Below are positions 17,252-26,326 of a stretch of DNA of 47,506 bases, piece by piece. The position numbers and the translations under genes are program-made. Below the pieces are notes generated by a model, which saw only the letters and a list, made by a program, of their open reading frames with translations, made no database searches and was not told the origin of the DNA. How positions within the stretch are numbered: position 1 is the stretch's first letter; each line of letters starts with the position of its first letter. The DNA lies in the NCBI GenBank assembly GCA_902518985.1, contig CABYIF010000008.1, forward strand, positions 1 to 47,506. The letters are read 5' to 3'. The stretch is from an uncultured Alphaproteobacteria bacterium (GTDB taxonomy: Bacteria > Pseudomonadota > Alphaproteobacteria > HIMB59 > GCA-002718135).

Positions 17252-18016
17252 ATGTTAAATAAGACTAGTCTATTTGGTATCATTGCTGCAACTATAGCAT
17301 TTATCGCTGTACCAGCATTTGCTGCCGACACTTTTTTATCAGGTTCTGATTTTGTAGGTGTTACATTCTGGATTGTATCTGTAGGAATGTGGGCCGCTAC
17401 TATATTCTTCTTTTATGAAGGTATGAGAGTTTCTGCAAAATGGAGAACTTCAATGGTTGTAGCAGGTTTAATTACATTTATTGCTGCAGTCCATTACATG
17501 TATATGAGAGACTTTTGGGTAGCTACAGGAGAATCGCCAGTTGTATATCGTTATATCGATTGGGTTTTAACTGTGCCACTTCAAATGGTTGAATTTTTCT
17601 TAATTCTTGTAGCTGCTGGTGCCGCTGTTTCTGGTGGTTCTTTCTGGAGACTTCTAGTTGGAACACTGGTAATGGTAATTGGTGGATATCTTGGTGAAGC
17701 TGGATATATTTCAGTTTTACTTGGTTTCATCATTGGTATGATCGGTTGGGCTGTTATCATTTGGGAAATTTTCCGAGGTGAGGCAAGCCAAGCTGCTACA
17801 ACTAAAGAATCTGTAACCTCTGCATTTAATGCAATGAGATTAATTGTTTTAGTTGGTTGGGCTATATATCCACTAGGATATATTTTCGGTCTAATGATGG
17901 GTTCAGTTGATGCTGACACTCTTAACTGGATCTACAATTTAGCAGATTTCGTTAACAAAATTCTATTTGGTTTAATTATATGGAATGCTGCCGCTAAGGA
18001 TTCAGCAACTGCATAA
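17252..18016 (+). CDS. Proteorhodopsin, blue-absorbing light-driven proton pump
   Basis: This seven-helix retinal protein pumps protons outward in light. It has a cleavable signal peptide (to about AFAA, residues 1-25). Key residues align with the reference proteorhodopsin: acceptor Asp103 (D97) in YRYIDW, Thr107, donor Glu114 (E108), giving the DTE pump motif; His81 (H75) that tunes the acceptor; and Lys236 (K231) for retinal in FVNKILFG. The spectral tuning site (position 105) is Gln111, predicting blue absorption. A strong AAGGAG ribosome site precedes ATG and an intrinsic terminator follows, so it is monocistronic. No retinal synthesis genes (crt, blh) are in this window. Confidence 0.98.
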   Translation: MLNKTSLFGIIAATIAFIAVPAFAADTFLSGSDFVGVTFWIVSVGMWAATIFFFYEGMRVSAKWRTSMVVAGLITFIAAVHYMYMRDFWVATGESPVVYRYIDWVLTVPLQMVEFFLILVAAGAAVSGGSFWRLLVGTLVMVIGGYLGEAGYISVLLGFIIGMIGWAVIIWEIFRGEASQAATTKESVTSAFNAMRLIVLVGWAIYPLGYIFGLMMGSVDADTLNWIYNLADFVNKILFGLIIWNAAAKDSATA

Positions 18017-18036
18017 ATAAACTAACAAAATTCTAT

Positions 18037-18065
18037 AAAAACCCTCTATTTAGAGGGTTTTTTTT
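18037..18065 (+). terminator. Intrinsic terminator of proteorhodopsin gene
   Basis: The inverted repeat AAAAACCCTCTA / TAGAGGGTTTTT is followed by a T-run, 20 nt after the stop codon. The stem core (CCCTCT/AGAGGG) is nearly the same as that of the terminator at 37350-37381. Confidence 0.9.
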
Positions 18066-18088
18066 ATTAAAACATTGACTTAATTTTT

Positions 18089-18094
18089 TATAAT
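18089..18094 (+). promoter_or_regulatory. Candidate -10 box of rplM-rpsI
   Basis: A perfect TATAAT lies 17 nt upstream of the rplM ATG, giving a leader of only about 10 nt with no Shine-Dalgarno sequence. The nearby TTGACT is only 8 nt upstream and cannot be its -35 box. The call rests on the -10 match and its location between a terminator and rplM. Confidence 0.35.
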
Positions 18095-18110
18095 ATGTAT
18101 TGGCTTCGCG

Positions 18111-18569
18111 ATGAAAACTTACTCTCTTAAAAAAAATGATATTAAGAAAAAATGGCTCATTATTGACGCTAAAAATGCGGTTCTAGGCAGGCTAGCCGTT
18201 TTATCAGCAAATATTTTAAGAGGTAAAAATAAGCCAGAATATACACCCAACCAAGATTGTGGTGATAATCTTATCATTATCAATTCAGATCATGTCGCTT
18301 TGAAAGGCAAAAAAGCTGACAACAAAATCTATTATAGACACACTGGATTTCCTGGTGGAATTAAAGATACTACTCCTAATAAAATGAAGGAAAATAACAA
18401 ATCTGATGAGATCATTAAGCTAGCTATAAAAAGAATGATTCCTTCAGGGCCTCTTGGAAGGCAGCAATTATCTAATTGTAAGATATACAGAGATGAAAAT
18501 CATAAGCATGAGGCTCAAAACCCTGAAATTATTAGTTTAAGTGAATTAAACAGAAAAAATGTAATTTAA
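18111..18569 (+). CDS. rplM: 50S ribosomal protein uL13
   Basis: The uL13 family is recognised by [21 protein letters not shown] at the N-terminus, [21 protein letters not shown], and [14 protein letters not shown] near the C-terminus. The 152-aa length is normal. It is followed by rpsI after 2 nt, the universal rplM-rpsI pair. No obvious Shine-Dalgarno sequence precedes the ATG. Confidence 0.97.
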   Translation: MKTYSLKKNDIKKKWLIIDAKNAVLGRLAVLSANILRGKNKPEYTPNQDCGDNLIIINSDHVALKGKKADNKIYYRHTGFPGGIKDTTPNKMKENNKSDEIIKLAIKRMIPSGPLGRQQLSNCKIYRDENHKHEAQNPEIISLSELNRKNVI

Positions 18570-18571
18570 AT

Positions 18572-18997
18572 ATGGATAATCAAGAAGAAAAACCAAATCA
18601 ATTGGATACTAAAGAAAGAGCATATGCTACTGGAAAACGAAAGAATTCAATAGCAAGAGTATGGCTTAAACGTGGAAATGGTAATATAAAAATCAATGGT
18701 AAATCACTGGATAAATACTTTTCTAGGCCTGTATTACAGATGATAGTAAATCAACCCTTAAATGTTGTACAATCAGAAGATGGCTACGAAATTATGGCAA
18801 CTGTTAGGGGTGGCGGTTTATCTGGTCAAGCAGGTGCTATAAGACACGGTATAAGTAAAGCTCTTAGTTTGTATGATATATCAAATCGTCCAGCATTAAA
18901 AAAAGTTGGCTTTTTAACAAGAGACCCAAGAGTTGTTGAAAGAAAGAAGTCAGGTCTTGCTAAAGCAAGAAGAAGCTACCAGTTCTCAAAAAGATAA
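18572..18997 (+). CDS. rpsI: 30S ribosomal protein uS9
   Basis: The uS9 family signature is clear: [39 protein letters not shown], and the C-terminal tail ending RRSYQFSKR, whose basic end reaches the P-site tRNA. The 141 aa include a short N-terminal extension of about 15 residues ([11 protein letters not shown]). It is cotranscribed with rplM, and argC follows 6 nt later. Confidence 0.97.
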   Translation: MDNQEEKPNQLDTKERAYATGKRKNSIARVWLKRGNGNIKINGKSLDKYFSRPVLQMIVNQPLNVVQSEDGYEIMATVRGGGLSGQAGAIRHGISKALSLYDISNRPALKKVGFLTRDPRVVERKKSGLAKARRSYQFSKR

Positions 18998-19003
18998 GTT
19001 TCA

Positions 19004-20035
19004 ATGATAAATAAGATTAACGTGGCCGTTTTAGGCTCAACTGGTTATGTTGGTATGGAATTAGTTAAAATTCTATCAAATCATGAAAATGTTAATATTA
19101 ATTTTTTAGGCTCAGATTCAACTAATAATGTTTTTTTAAAAGATATTAAAAATAAAAAAGAATATTCAAATTTACCATTATTAAAAGATAATAATTCATT
19201 TGATCCATTAAAATCTGATTATGTTTTTCTTGCTCTTCCTCATGAAATTTCTAATCAATACGTTAATAATATTTACGACAAAATTAAGATTATAGACTTG
19301 TCAGCTGATTTCAGATTAGATGATATAAATATTTATAAAGATAATTATGGAGATAATCACTGTTGTGGCCAATATTTAAAAAATTTTGTCTATGGATTAG
19401 CTGAAATAAATAAATTAAATATATCTGAAGCCAAAAATATATCCGTACCAGGTTGCTATCCAACATCAATTTTATTGCCTTTAATTCCACTATTAAAAAA
19501 AAATCTTATTAATTCAGATAACATTATTATTGATTCAAAATCAGGATATAGTGGTGCTGGTAAAAAATTTGATATTAATAATATCAAATCAGAAAATGAT
19601 CTTAACTTTTATAATTATAATACTAATTCACATCGACATATATCAGAGATAAGGCAAGAACTACTAAAATTTAATATAGATCAGAATTTATCATTTTCTT
19701 TTAATCCACATATAATGCCAAATTTTAGAGGTATGATGTCTACAATATACTGCGATTTAAATATAAATGTTAAAAAGTCAGATATTATAAATGTTTATAA
19801 AAAATTTGATGAAAATAATTATTTTATTAAATTTATAGAAGAAAATGAAAGGCTTGATATTTTTTCTGTTCTAAATACTAATTTTTGTAAAATAAAAATA
19901 TTTAACCACCATAGTGAAGATAAAATTATTATAGTATCTAATATTGACAACTTAATAAAAGGTGCATCGGGTCAAGCTGTACAATGTTTTAATTTAATGG
20001 AAAAATTTGAAGAGACTAAATCTCTAATATTATGA
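19004..20035 (+). CDS. argC: N-acetyl-gamma-glutamyl-phosphate reductase
   Basis: This is the third enzyme of arginine biosynthesis, an NADP-dependent reductase. Visible are the Rossmann motif VAVLGSTGYVGMELVKIL, the catalytic Cys in SVPGCYPTSILLPL, and the SHRHISEIRQEL segment. The 343 aa are normal for the long type. It directly follows rpsI, as in many Alphaproteobacteria, and overlaps the following small gene by 4 nt. Confidence 0.95.
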   Translation: MINKINVAVLGSTGYVGMELVKILSNHENVNINFLGSDSTNNVFLKDIKNKKEYSNLPLLKDNNSFDPLKSDYVFLALPHEISNQYVNNIYDKIKIIDLSADFRLDDINIYKDNYGDNHCCGQYLKNFVYGLAEINKLNISEAKNISVPGCYPTSILLPLIPLLKKNLINSDNIIIDSKSGYSGAGKKFDINNIKSENDLNFYNYNTNSHRHISEIRQELLKFNIDQNLSFSFNPHIMPNFRGMMSTIYCDLNINVKKSDIINVYKKFDENNYFIKFIEENERLDIFSVLNTNFCKIKIFNHHSEDKIIIVSNIDNLIKGASGQAVQCFNLMEKFEETKSLIL

Positions 20036-20220
20036 ATAATTTATTTATATATATAATTTTATTATTATTATTATCATGTGGATATCCAGACATAGATACA
20101 GTTCCAGATTTCAGAGATGTCAATTTAACTTCTGATGAAATTATTGATTATTGTTCAAATTCACACACAATTAAAAAAAATATAGAAAAATGTGTTAATG
20201 ATTATAAAAGTAAAAAATAA
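20032..20220 (+). CDS. Small putative lipoprotein, 62 aa
   Basis: I do not recognise the family. The N-terminus is a hydrophobic signal followed by a lipobox (LLLLSCG), so a 44-residue lipidated mature peptide is predicted. The mature part has two more cysteines (IDYCSNS and EKCVNDY) that could form a disulfide, and it ends Lys-rich. The start ATG overlaps the argC stop (ATGA) and hom begins 2 nt after the stop, so it is embedded in the argC-hom-recJ transcript. Such coupling argues for a real gene. Confidence 0.65.
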   Translation: MNNLFIYIILLLLLSCGYPDIDTVPDFRDVNLTSDEIIDYCSNSHTIKKNIEKCVNDYKSKK

Positions 20221-20222
20221 TT

Positions 20223-21521
20223 ATGAAAGAACTTAATATTTGTATTGCAGGATTAGGAAATGTGGGATCCTCTTTAATCGAGTCTATAGAAAAAAATAAT
20301 GATTATATTAATAGAAAAAGCTCTAATCAAATAAACATAATTGGTATTTCTGCTAAGTCAAAAAAAAAGAAAAGAAATATAGAGATTAGTAAATACAATT
20401 GGTTTGACAATCCAGTGGATATGACTTTGTTAGAAAATTGTGATGTTATTGTTGAATTGATTGGAAATGAAAAAGGTATAAGTTACGAACTTATTGAGTC
20501 AGCTCTTAAAAATAATAAGCATGTAGTTACTGGCAATAAGGCATTAATTGCAAATCACGGAAATTATCTTTTTAATTTAGCTGAGTATAATTCATTAGCT
20601 TTATCTTTTGAAGCTGCAGTTGCTGGAGGCATACCTATTATTAAAACAATAAAAAATAATATTTCATTTAATAAAATTAAAAAAATATCTGGAATATTAA
20701 ATGGAACTACAAATTATATATTAACTAAAATGGAAGAAGATAATTTATCTTTTGAAGATGTGTTGCAAATTGCAAAGGATAAAGGATTTACTTCTGATCA
20801 TGAAGCAGATTTAGATATAGAAGGATTTGATGCAGCACATAAGTTAACTATTTTATCCACCTTATGTTTTGGTTCAGACTTAAATTTTAAACAAAATTAT
20901 ATAGACGGTATTTCTAACATTAAAATTGAAGATATTAGTTTTGCAAAAAATATTGGATATAAAATAAAGTTAGTTTCTGAGTCAAGTATAATTAATGGTG
21001 AAATATATAATTTTACATCACCAAAATTAGTGAGTTTTAATAATCCTTTAGCTAATGTTGGAGATGCATTAAATGCAATAAATCTAGAAACAGATCATTT
21101 AGATAATCTTTTTCTTGAAGGTCAAGGAGCAGGGGGCAAGCCTACAACTAGTTCAGTTTTATCAGATTTATATGAGATCTCTCAAAATAATAATTTTAAT
21201 AATTTAGGTTTTAAAACTAAAGATTTAATAAAATATAAGAAATTTAATTTAGAAAATATAATAAATAGCTATTACTTAAGAATCATGACTGATGATAGAT
21301 CTGGAGTTTTATCTTCAATTACAAATCATTTTACAGATTCTGGTATATCTGTTGAAAAGATTTTGCAATTACCTGATAATAGTAATTTAAATGCACCAAT
21401 TCCTATTATTATTACAACACACAAAATTCAAAGAGAAATACTTAATAATGTAATAAATAAAATTGAAAAATTAAGTTTTGTAAAAGAAAAAATTACAGTC
21501 TTACCAATTCATGATAATTAA
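20223..21521 (+). CDS. hom: Homoserine dehydrogenase with ACT domain
   Basis: It reduces aspartate semialdehyde to homoserine for threonine, methionine and isoleucine synthesis. The order is an NAD-binding Rossmann domain (ICIAGLGNVGSSLIESI), a catalytic domain with SGILNGTTNYILTKM and GFDAAHKLTIL, then a C-terminal ACT domain (about residues 350-430, IMTDDRSGVLSSITNHF) for feedback control, probably by threonine. The 432 aa are normal. recJ follows after 5 nt; glpX, commonly between hom and recJ in Alphaproteobacteria, is absent. Confidence 0.96.
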   Translation: MKELNICIAGLGNVGSSLIESIEKNNDYINRKSSNQINIIGISAKSKKKKRNIEISKYNWFDNPVDMTLLENCDVIVELIGNEKGISYELIESALKNNKHVVTGNKALIANHGNYLFNLAEYNSLALSFEAAVAGGIPIIKTIKNNISFNKIKKISGILNGTTNYILTKMEEDNLSFEDVLQIAKDKGFTSDHEADLDIEGFDAAHKLTILSTLCFGSDLNFKQNYIDGISNIKIEDISFAKNIGYKIKLVSESSIINGEIYNFTSPKLVSFNNPLANVGDALNAINLETDHLDNLFLEGQGAGGKPTTSSVLSDLYEISQNNNFNNLGFKTKDLIKYKKFNLENIINSYYLRIMTDDRSGVLSSITNHFTDSGISVEKILQLPDNSNLNAPIPIIITTHKIQREILNNVINKIEKLSFVKEKITVLPIHDN

Positions 21522-21526
21522 GTTTA

Positions 21527-23275
21527 GTGCTATTGAATAAATCATTAACAAATAAAATTTGGCAAGAAAAACAAATCGATAATAATATTGTTGAAAAACT
21601 CTCTCAAAAGAAATCAATTTCTCAAATTTTTGCAAAATTATTATTATCAAGAGGTATAGACGAGGAAAACATAGATGAATTTTTAAACCCAGATATCACT
21701 GCTCAAATACCGAACCCCTTTGTTTTAAAAGATATGAAAAAAGGTGTTGATAGATGTTTAATTGCGTTAAAAAACAAAGAGAAGATTGGCATAATAGCAG
21801 ATTATGATGTAGATGGGTCTACTTCTGCTTCAATTTTATTTAAGTTTTTAAATAATTATACATCAAACATCGTTTACAAAATACCTAACAGGTTATCTGA
21901 GGGTTATGGTCCAAATCTTAGATTAATGGAGGAGATGAAACAAGAAAAAGTTAAATTACTCTTTACACTCGATTGTGGAACATCAGCTTTTAATACTATA
22001 GATCATGAAGATTACAAAAACTTAGAAGTCATAGTTATTGATCATCATTTAAGTGAATATAAATTACCAAAAGTACATTCTGTTATAAATCCTAATAGAT
22101 ATGATGAAGATAATAATAATTACAAAGATTTTGCAGCAGTTGGTGTTACTTTTTTATTTTTAATGGCGCTAAGAAAAGAAATTAGAAATCTAAAATTATA
22201 TCCTAATGTAAAAGAGCCTAATTTACTATCTTACTTAGATTTAGTAGCAGTTGGAACAATATGCGATATTGTTAACATTAAAAACTATAACAGATCTCTT
22301 GTTAAAAAAGGATTAGAGCTTGTAATTAAAAGACATAATAAGAGTATTGCAAGTATTATTGATAATTCAAATATTACTTACACTCCATCTTCAAGAGATA
22401 TCGGTTATATTGTAGGGCCTCAAATAAATGCTGCAAGTAGAATTGATGACTCATCTTTAGCATCAAAATTATTAATTAGTAATGATATAAATGAAATAGG
22501 TACTGTTTCTAAAAAATTATTTTTAATTAATGAAAAAAGAAAATTAATTGAAAATAAAGTTTTTCATGAAGCATTAGATCAAATTGAAAAACAAAAAAAT
22601 AATAAATTTTTTATATTGTATAAAAATAGTTGGCATCATGGGGTTTTAGGAATAGTTGCTAGTAAAATTGTATCAATTTATAATAAGCCTACGTTTGTCA
22701 TATCTTTTAACAACAATAAAGGAGTAGGATCAGGGAGATCTATAGACCAAGTTGATATAGGAAGTATAGTTCTTGAATTAAAAAATAATAATTTGATAGA
22801 GGAAGGAGGTGGTCACAAAATGGCTGTAGGTATAAAATTAAATATTAATAAAGTAGACAGTTTAAAAAAATATTTAAATAATAAATTTGCTATTTATAAT
22901 AATAGTATATTTGAAAAAATTTTAAGTTATGATCTTCAATTATCTGTTAATCAAATTAATTCCGAACTTCTTAATATTATAGAACAAATGGAACCATACG
23001 GCAAAGGAAATGAAGAGCCTCAATTTTTGATAAAAGATATTATGGTTGAAAAAATAAAAGTACTAAAAAATAAACATATTTTAATTTTCTTTAAAAATGA
23101 TTTAGGTTCAAATTTAAGAGGAATATCCTTTAACTGCATTGATACTCAGTTAGGTGACTATATTTCTAAACATAATTTATATAAATTTGATTTTTTATGC
23201 TCAATAAAAAGGGATAATTTTTCAAATAATGATTTACCACAAATACAAATCATTGATGCAAAAGTTATCAATTAA
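21527..23275 (+). CDS. recJ: Single-stranded-DNA-specific exonuclease RecJ
   Basis: RecJ is a 5'-3' ssDNA exonuclease used in recombination and mismatch repair. DHH/DHHA1 motifs are intact: IADYDVDGSTSASIL, VIDHHLSEY, VGTICDIV, GPQINAASRIDD and GRSIDQVDIG, then EGGGHKMAVG. The OB-fold region follows to the C-terminus. The 582 aa are normal. Start is GTG at 21527 (next possible TTG at 21533). It is cotranscribed with hom. Confidence 0.95.
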   Translation: MLLNKSLTNKIWQEKQIDNNIVEKLSQKKSISQIFAKLLLSRGIDEENIDEFLNPDITAQIPNPFVLKDMKKGVDRCLIALKNKEKIGIIADYDVDGSTSASILFKFLNNYTSNIVYKIPNRLSEGYGPNLRLMEEMKQEKVKLLFTLDCGTSAFNTIDHEDYKNLEVIVIDHHLSEYKLPKVHSVINPNRYDEDNNNYKDFAAVGVTFLFLMALRKEIRNLKLYPNVKEPNLLSYLDLVAVGTICDIVNIKNYNRSLVKKGLELVIKRHNKSIASIIDNSNITYTPSSRDIGYIVGPQINAASRIDDSSLASKLLISNDINEIGTVSKKLFLINEKRKLIENKVFHEALDQIEKQKNNKFFILYKNSWHHGVLGIVASKIVSIYNKPTFVISFNNNKGVGSGRSIDQVDIGSIVLELKNNNLIEEGGGHKMAVGIKLNINKVDSLKKYLNNKFAIYNNSIFEKILSYDLQLSVNQINSELLNIIEQMEPYGKGNEEPQFLIKDIMVEKIKVLKNKHILIFFKNDLGSNLRGISFNCIDTQLGDYISKHNLYKFDFLCSIKRDNFSNNDLPQIQIIDAKVIN

Positions 23276-23319
23276 ATAATTTGAAAAAATATATTATATC
23301 CACTATATAGCTTATTTTA

Positions 23320-23394
23320 GACCCCTTCGTCTATCGGTTAGGACATCAGGTTTTCATCCTGAAAAGAGGAGTTCGATTCTCCTAGGGGTCGCCA
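23320..23394 (+). tRNA. tRNA-Glu (UUC)
   Basis: The cloverleaf folds by eye. Acceptor stem GACCCCT pairs with AGGGGTC, then discriminator G and an encoded CCA. The anticodon stem TCAGG/CCTGA encloses loop TTTTCAT with anticodon TTC. The T-arm is AGGAG-TTCGATT-CTCCT. It lies 44 nt after recJ. The convergent quinone oxidoreductase stop codon is only 3 nt beyond the CCA. Confidence 0.97.
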
Positions 23395-23397
23395 TAA

Positions 23398-24384
23398 TTA
23401 TGGCTTCAATATTATTGAGCCTACAGATTTTCTTGATTGTATTAATTCATGCGCTTCTGATGCATCTGATAATTTAAATTTTTTATAAATATTAGGAGTT
23501 ATATCTTTATTTTTAATTTTCTCAAAAAGTCGATTACTAGATAAATTTAATTCTTCTCTGTTTCTTATGTAATGCATTAATGTTGGTCTAGTAAAATAGA
23601 GACTTTTTGGATTAAAAGTACTATGTAAATCTACACTATCAATCATACCAGATGACTGCCCAAAAGAGACCATTAAACCTCTGTGGTTTAAACATTTTAA
23701 AGAAATCTCGAAAGTATCTTTGCCAACTCCATCATAAACAACATTAACGCATTTCTTTTTAGTTATTTTTAAAACTTCTTCATATACATCTGAATTTTTG
23801 TAATTAATTATATATTCACATCCATTTTTTTTGGCTAAATCTGATTTATCTTCGGTACTAACTGTTCCAATCATTTTGGCACCATTAGATTTTGCCCACT
23901 GGGATGCTATTAAGCCAACGCCTCCTGCTGCTGCATGAAATAAAAATATTTCATTTTTTTTTATTTTATACAACCTTTCAAATAAATATTCTACGGTCAT
24001 GCCCTGCAATAAAATAGAAGCTGCCTCATCGTTAGAAATAAAATCAGGTAATTTAATTACTTTATCAGCTTCAAAATCTCTGATTTCACAATATGCTCCT
24101 AGAGGTGGACTAAATGAATATGCAACTCTATCGCCAATTTTTAAATCATTTACACTATTACCAATTTCTATTATCTCACCTGCAGCTTCTAATCCTAAAC
24201 AAAATGGTAAATCAACAGCTAATGGATAGATTCCTGATCTATGATATGTGTCAATATAATTTAATCCAATAGATGTTTGCTTAATTCTTACTTGATTATC
24301 CGGAACATTATCTGAAATATTATAACTTTGATATTTTAAAACTTCTGGACCACCAAGTTGTGAAACTACTATTCTGTTAGGCAT
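23398..24384 (-). CDS. NADPH:quinone oxidoreductase (zeta-crystallin-like MDR)
   Basis: This is a zinc-free medium-chain reductase that reduces quinones or enals with NADPH. The sequence shows the QOR start (VVSQLGGPEVLKY), GLNYIDTYHRSGIYP, FCLGLEAAGEIIEIG, and the cofactor motif HAAAGGVGLIASQWAK with AAGGVG as in QOR. It ends with ...SRKSVGSIIL. At 328 aa the length is typical. Its start overlaps the acetoacetyl-CoA synthetase stop by 8 nt, so the two are translationally coupled; the physiological substrate is not readable. Confidence 0.9.
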   Translation of the reverse strand: MPNRIVVSQLGGPEVLKYQSYNISDNVPDNQVRIKQTSIGLNYIDTYHRSGIYPLAVDLPFCLGLEAAGEIIEIGNSVNDLKIGDRVAYSFSPPLGAYCEIRDFEADKVIKLPDFISNDEAASILLQGMTVEYLFERLYKIKKNEIFLFHAAAGGVGLIASQWAKSNGAKMIGTVSTEDKSDLAKKNGCEYIINYKNSDVYEEVLKITKKKCVNVVYDGVGKDTFEISLKCLNHRGLMVSFGQSSGMIDSVDLHSTFNPKSLYFTRPTLMHYIRNREELNLSSNRLFEKIKNKDITPNIYKKFKLSDASEAHELIQSRKSVGSIILKP

Positions 24385-26320
24385 TTTTTTTTAAATTATT
24401 ATATATCTTTTGGAATTCAATTAAGCAATCTGGATTAACTAAAGTATCTAAATTTGATACATTTTCACCATTTATTAAATTTTTTATTAATATTTCTACA
24501 ATTTTACCACTTCTAGTTTTTGGAATTTCTTTGACTGAATATATTTTTGCTGGAACATGCTTAGGAGATAACTCTTTTTTAATTTTACTGATTATTTCAT
24601 TTTTAATAGAATTATTAAATTTTATTTGATTATGGGTAACAACAAATAAGATTATTTCTGTTCCATTTAAATTATTACGCTCAACAGCTATGCCTTCGGA
24701 AATATTTTTTAAATTTTCAATTACTCTGTATATTTCGGCAGTTCCAATTCGAACACCACCAGCATTAAGAGTCGCGTCTGATCTTCCTAAAATTACATAA
24801 CCATTGTTTAGAGTTTTAATGCAATAGTCACCATGACACCATATATTAGGAAATTTTAAAAAATATGAACTTTTATATTTTTTAAAATTAACATCATTCC
24901 AGAAATAAAGGGGCTTAGAAGGAAATGAAGATTTACATACTAACTCTCCTTTTTTATTGATTAAGCTTTTGCCACTTTCATCATATATATCTACATCCAT
25001 TCCTAAACCAGCACATTGTATTTCTCCACTAAAAACAGGAGATGATGGGTTGCCTAGTACAAAACAAGACACAATATCCGTTCCTCCACTAATAGAAGCT
25101 AGTTGTATATTTTTTTTGATTGAATTGTATACATATTCAAAAGTTTCTTTCACTAGAGGAGAACCAGTTGAAGCTAAAATTTCAAGTTTGCTAAGTTCAA
25201 ATAATTTATTTATTTTTATTTTATAATTTTTAAGAGTATCTAAATATTTTGCACCAATGCCAAAAAACTTAATTTTTTCTTTTTCAGCTATTTCAAAAAG
25301 ATATTCTTTATTTGGAATAAATGGAGATCCTTCATAAAGAATTATTTTAGCTTTAGATGCCAATGATGACACAAGCCAATTCCACATCATCCATCCACAA
25401 GTTGTGAAATAAAAAACTTTATCATTTGCATTTATATTACAATGGATTTTATGCTCTTTTTTATGTTGAATTAATGAGCCCCCGGCTCCATGAACTATAC
25501 ATTTGGGTATACCTGTTGTTCCACTTGAATATAGAATATAAAGAGGATGATCAAAAGAATATTTTTTGAATTTATTATATAAAAATTTTGATCTTAAAAT
25601 CTCTTTCCAATCAGTATACAAAAAGTCAGTTTCTATATCGGATATTTTTTTCTCATAAGGTATAATAATTACATTTTTAATACTTGGAATATTATTTAAA
25701 ATATCTGGTATTATTGATGTAGTTATTATTTTTTTTTGGTTATAGTAATAATAATCTGTAACAATTAATATTTTTGGTTCTATTTGTTTAAAACGGTCTA
25801 TTATAGCTTGTTTTCCAAAATCAGGAGAGCAAGATGACCATATAGCTCCTATTTGTGCGGTAGCTAAAAATGATATTACAGTTTCCGCAAAATTTGGAAG
25901 AATAGCAGCTACTCTATCACCCTCAAATATTTTTTTTGATTTAAAAAAATATGAAACTTTAAAAACATTTTCTCTTAATTTTTTCCATGAGTATACGTAT
26001 CTTTTCTTATTTTCTGTGTACGAAATTATTGCTATACTATTATCATTCCTTGTTAAGCAGTTTTCAGTGTAATTTAATTTTGATTTTAAAAAAAATTTTG
26101 TTTTAATAAAATCATCATCATGCTCATATATTTTTCCTTTTTTGCTGCCTATTATATTTGTAAATTTCCATATTTCATTCCAAAAGTCTTTTTTATTTTT
26201 AACACTCCATCTGTGTAAATCTTCGTACGAATTTATATTTAATTTTTTATCCAAAGAATTAACAAACTTCTCTAAATTGTTTTTTAAGTTTTTTGGGGAC
26301 CACAACTTCAAGTTGTGCAT
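24377..26320 (-). CDS. Acetoacetyl-CoA synthetase
   Basis: This adenylate-forming ligase activates acetoacetate to acetoacetyl-CoA, which lets it be used as a carbon source or for polyhydroxybutyrate and lipid routes. Domain order: N-terminal ACS extension (LHRWSVKNKKDFWNEIWKF), P-loop LYSSGTTGIPKCIVHG at about residue 265, GRSDATLNAGGVRIGTAEIY, and the C-terminal lysine motif PKTRSGKIVE. The 647-aa length and the N-terminal pattern match acetoacetate-CoA ligase better than acetyl-CoA synthetase. It lies 6 nt downstream of irr. Confidence 0.9.
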   Translation of the reverse strand: MHNLKLWSPKNLKNNLEKFVNSLDKKLNINSYEDLHRWSVKNKKDFWNEIWKFTNIIGSKKGKIYEHDDDFIKTKFFLKSKLNYTENCLTRNDNSIAIISYTENKKRYVYSWKKLRENVFKVSYFFKSKKIFEGDRVAAILPNFAETVISFLATAQIGAIWSSCSPDFGKQAIIDRFKQIEPKILIVTDYYYYNQKKIITTSIIPDILNNIPSIKNVIIIPYEKKISDIETDFLYTDWKEILRSKFLYNKFKKYSFDHPLYILYSSGTTGIPKCIVHGAGGSLIQHKKEHKIHCNINANDKVFYFTTCGWMMWNWLVSSLASKAKIILYEGSPFIPNKEYLFEIAEKEKIKFFGIGAKYLDTLKNYKIKINKLFELSKLEILASTGSPLVKETFEYVYNSIKKNIQLASISGGTDIVSCFVLGNPSSPVFSGEIQCAGLGMDVDIYDESGKSLINKKGELVCKSSFPSKPLYFWNDVNFKKYKSSYFLKFPNIWCHGDYCIKTLNNGYVILGRSDATLNAGGVRIGTAEIYRVIENLKNISEGIAVERNNLNGTEIILFVVTHNQIKFNNSIKNEIISKIKKELSPKHVPAKIYSVKEIPKTRSGKIVEILIKNLINGENVSNLDTLVNPDCLIEFQKIYNNLKKNA

Positions 26321-26326
26321 TATAAT

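Noticed and set aside
18075-18094. TTGACT and TATAAT pair before rplM as a full promoter
   Set aside because: The two boxes are only 8 nt apart, far from the 15-19 nt required; only the -10 box is kept, with low confidence.
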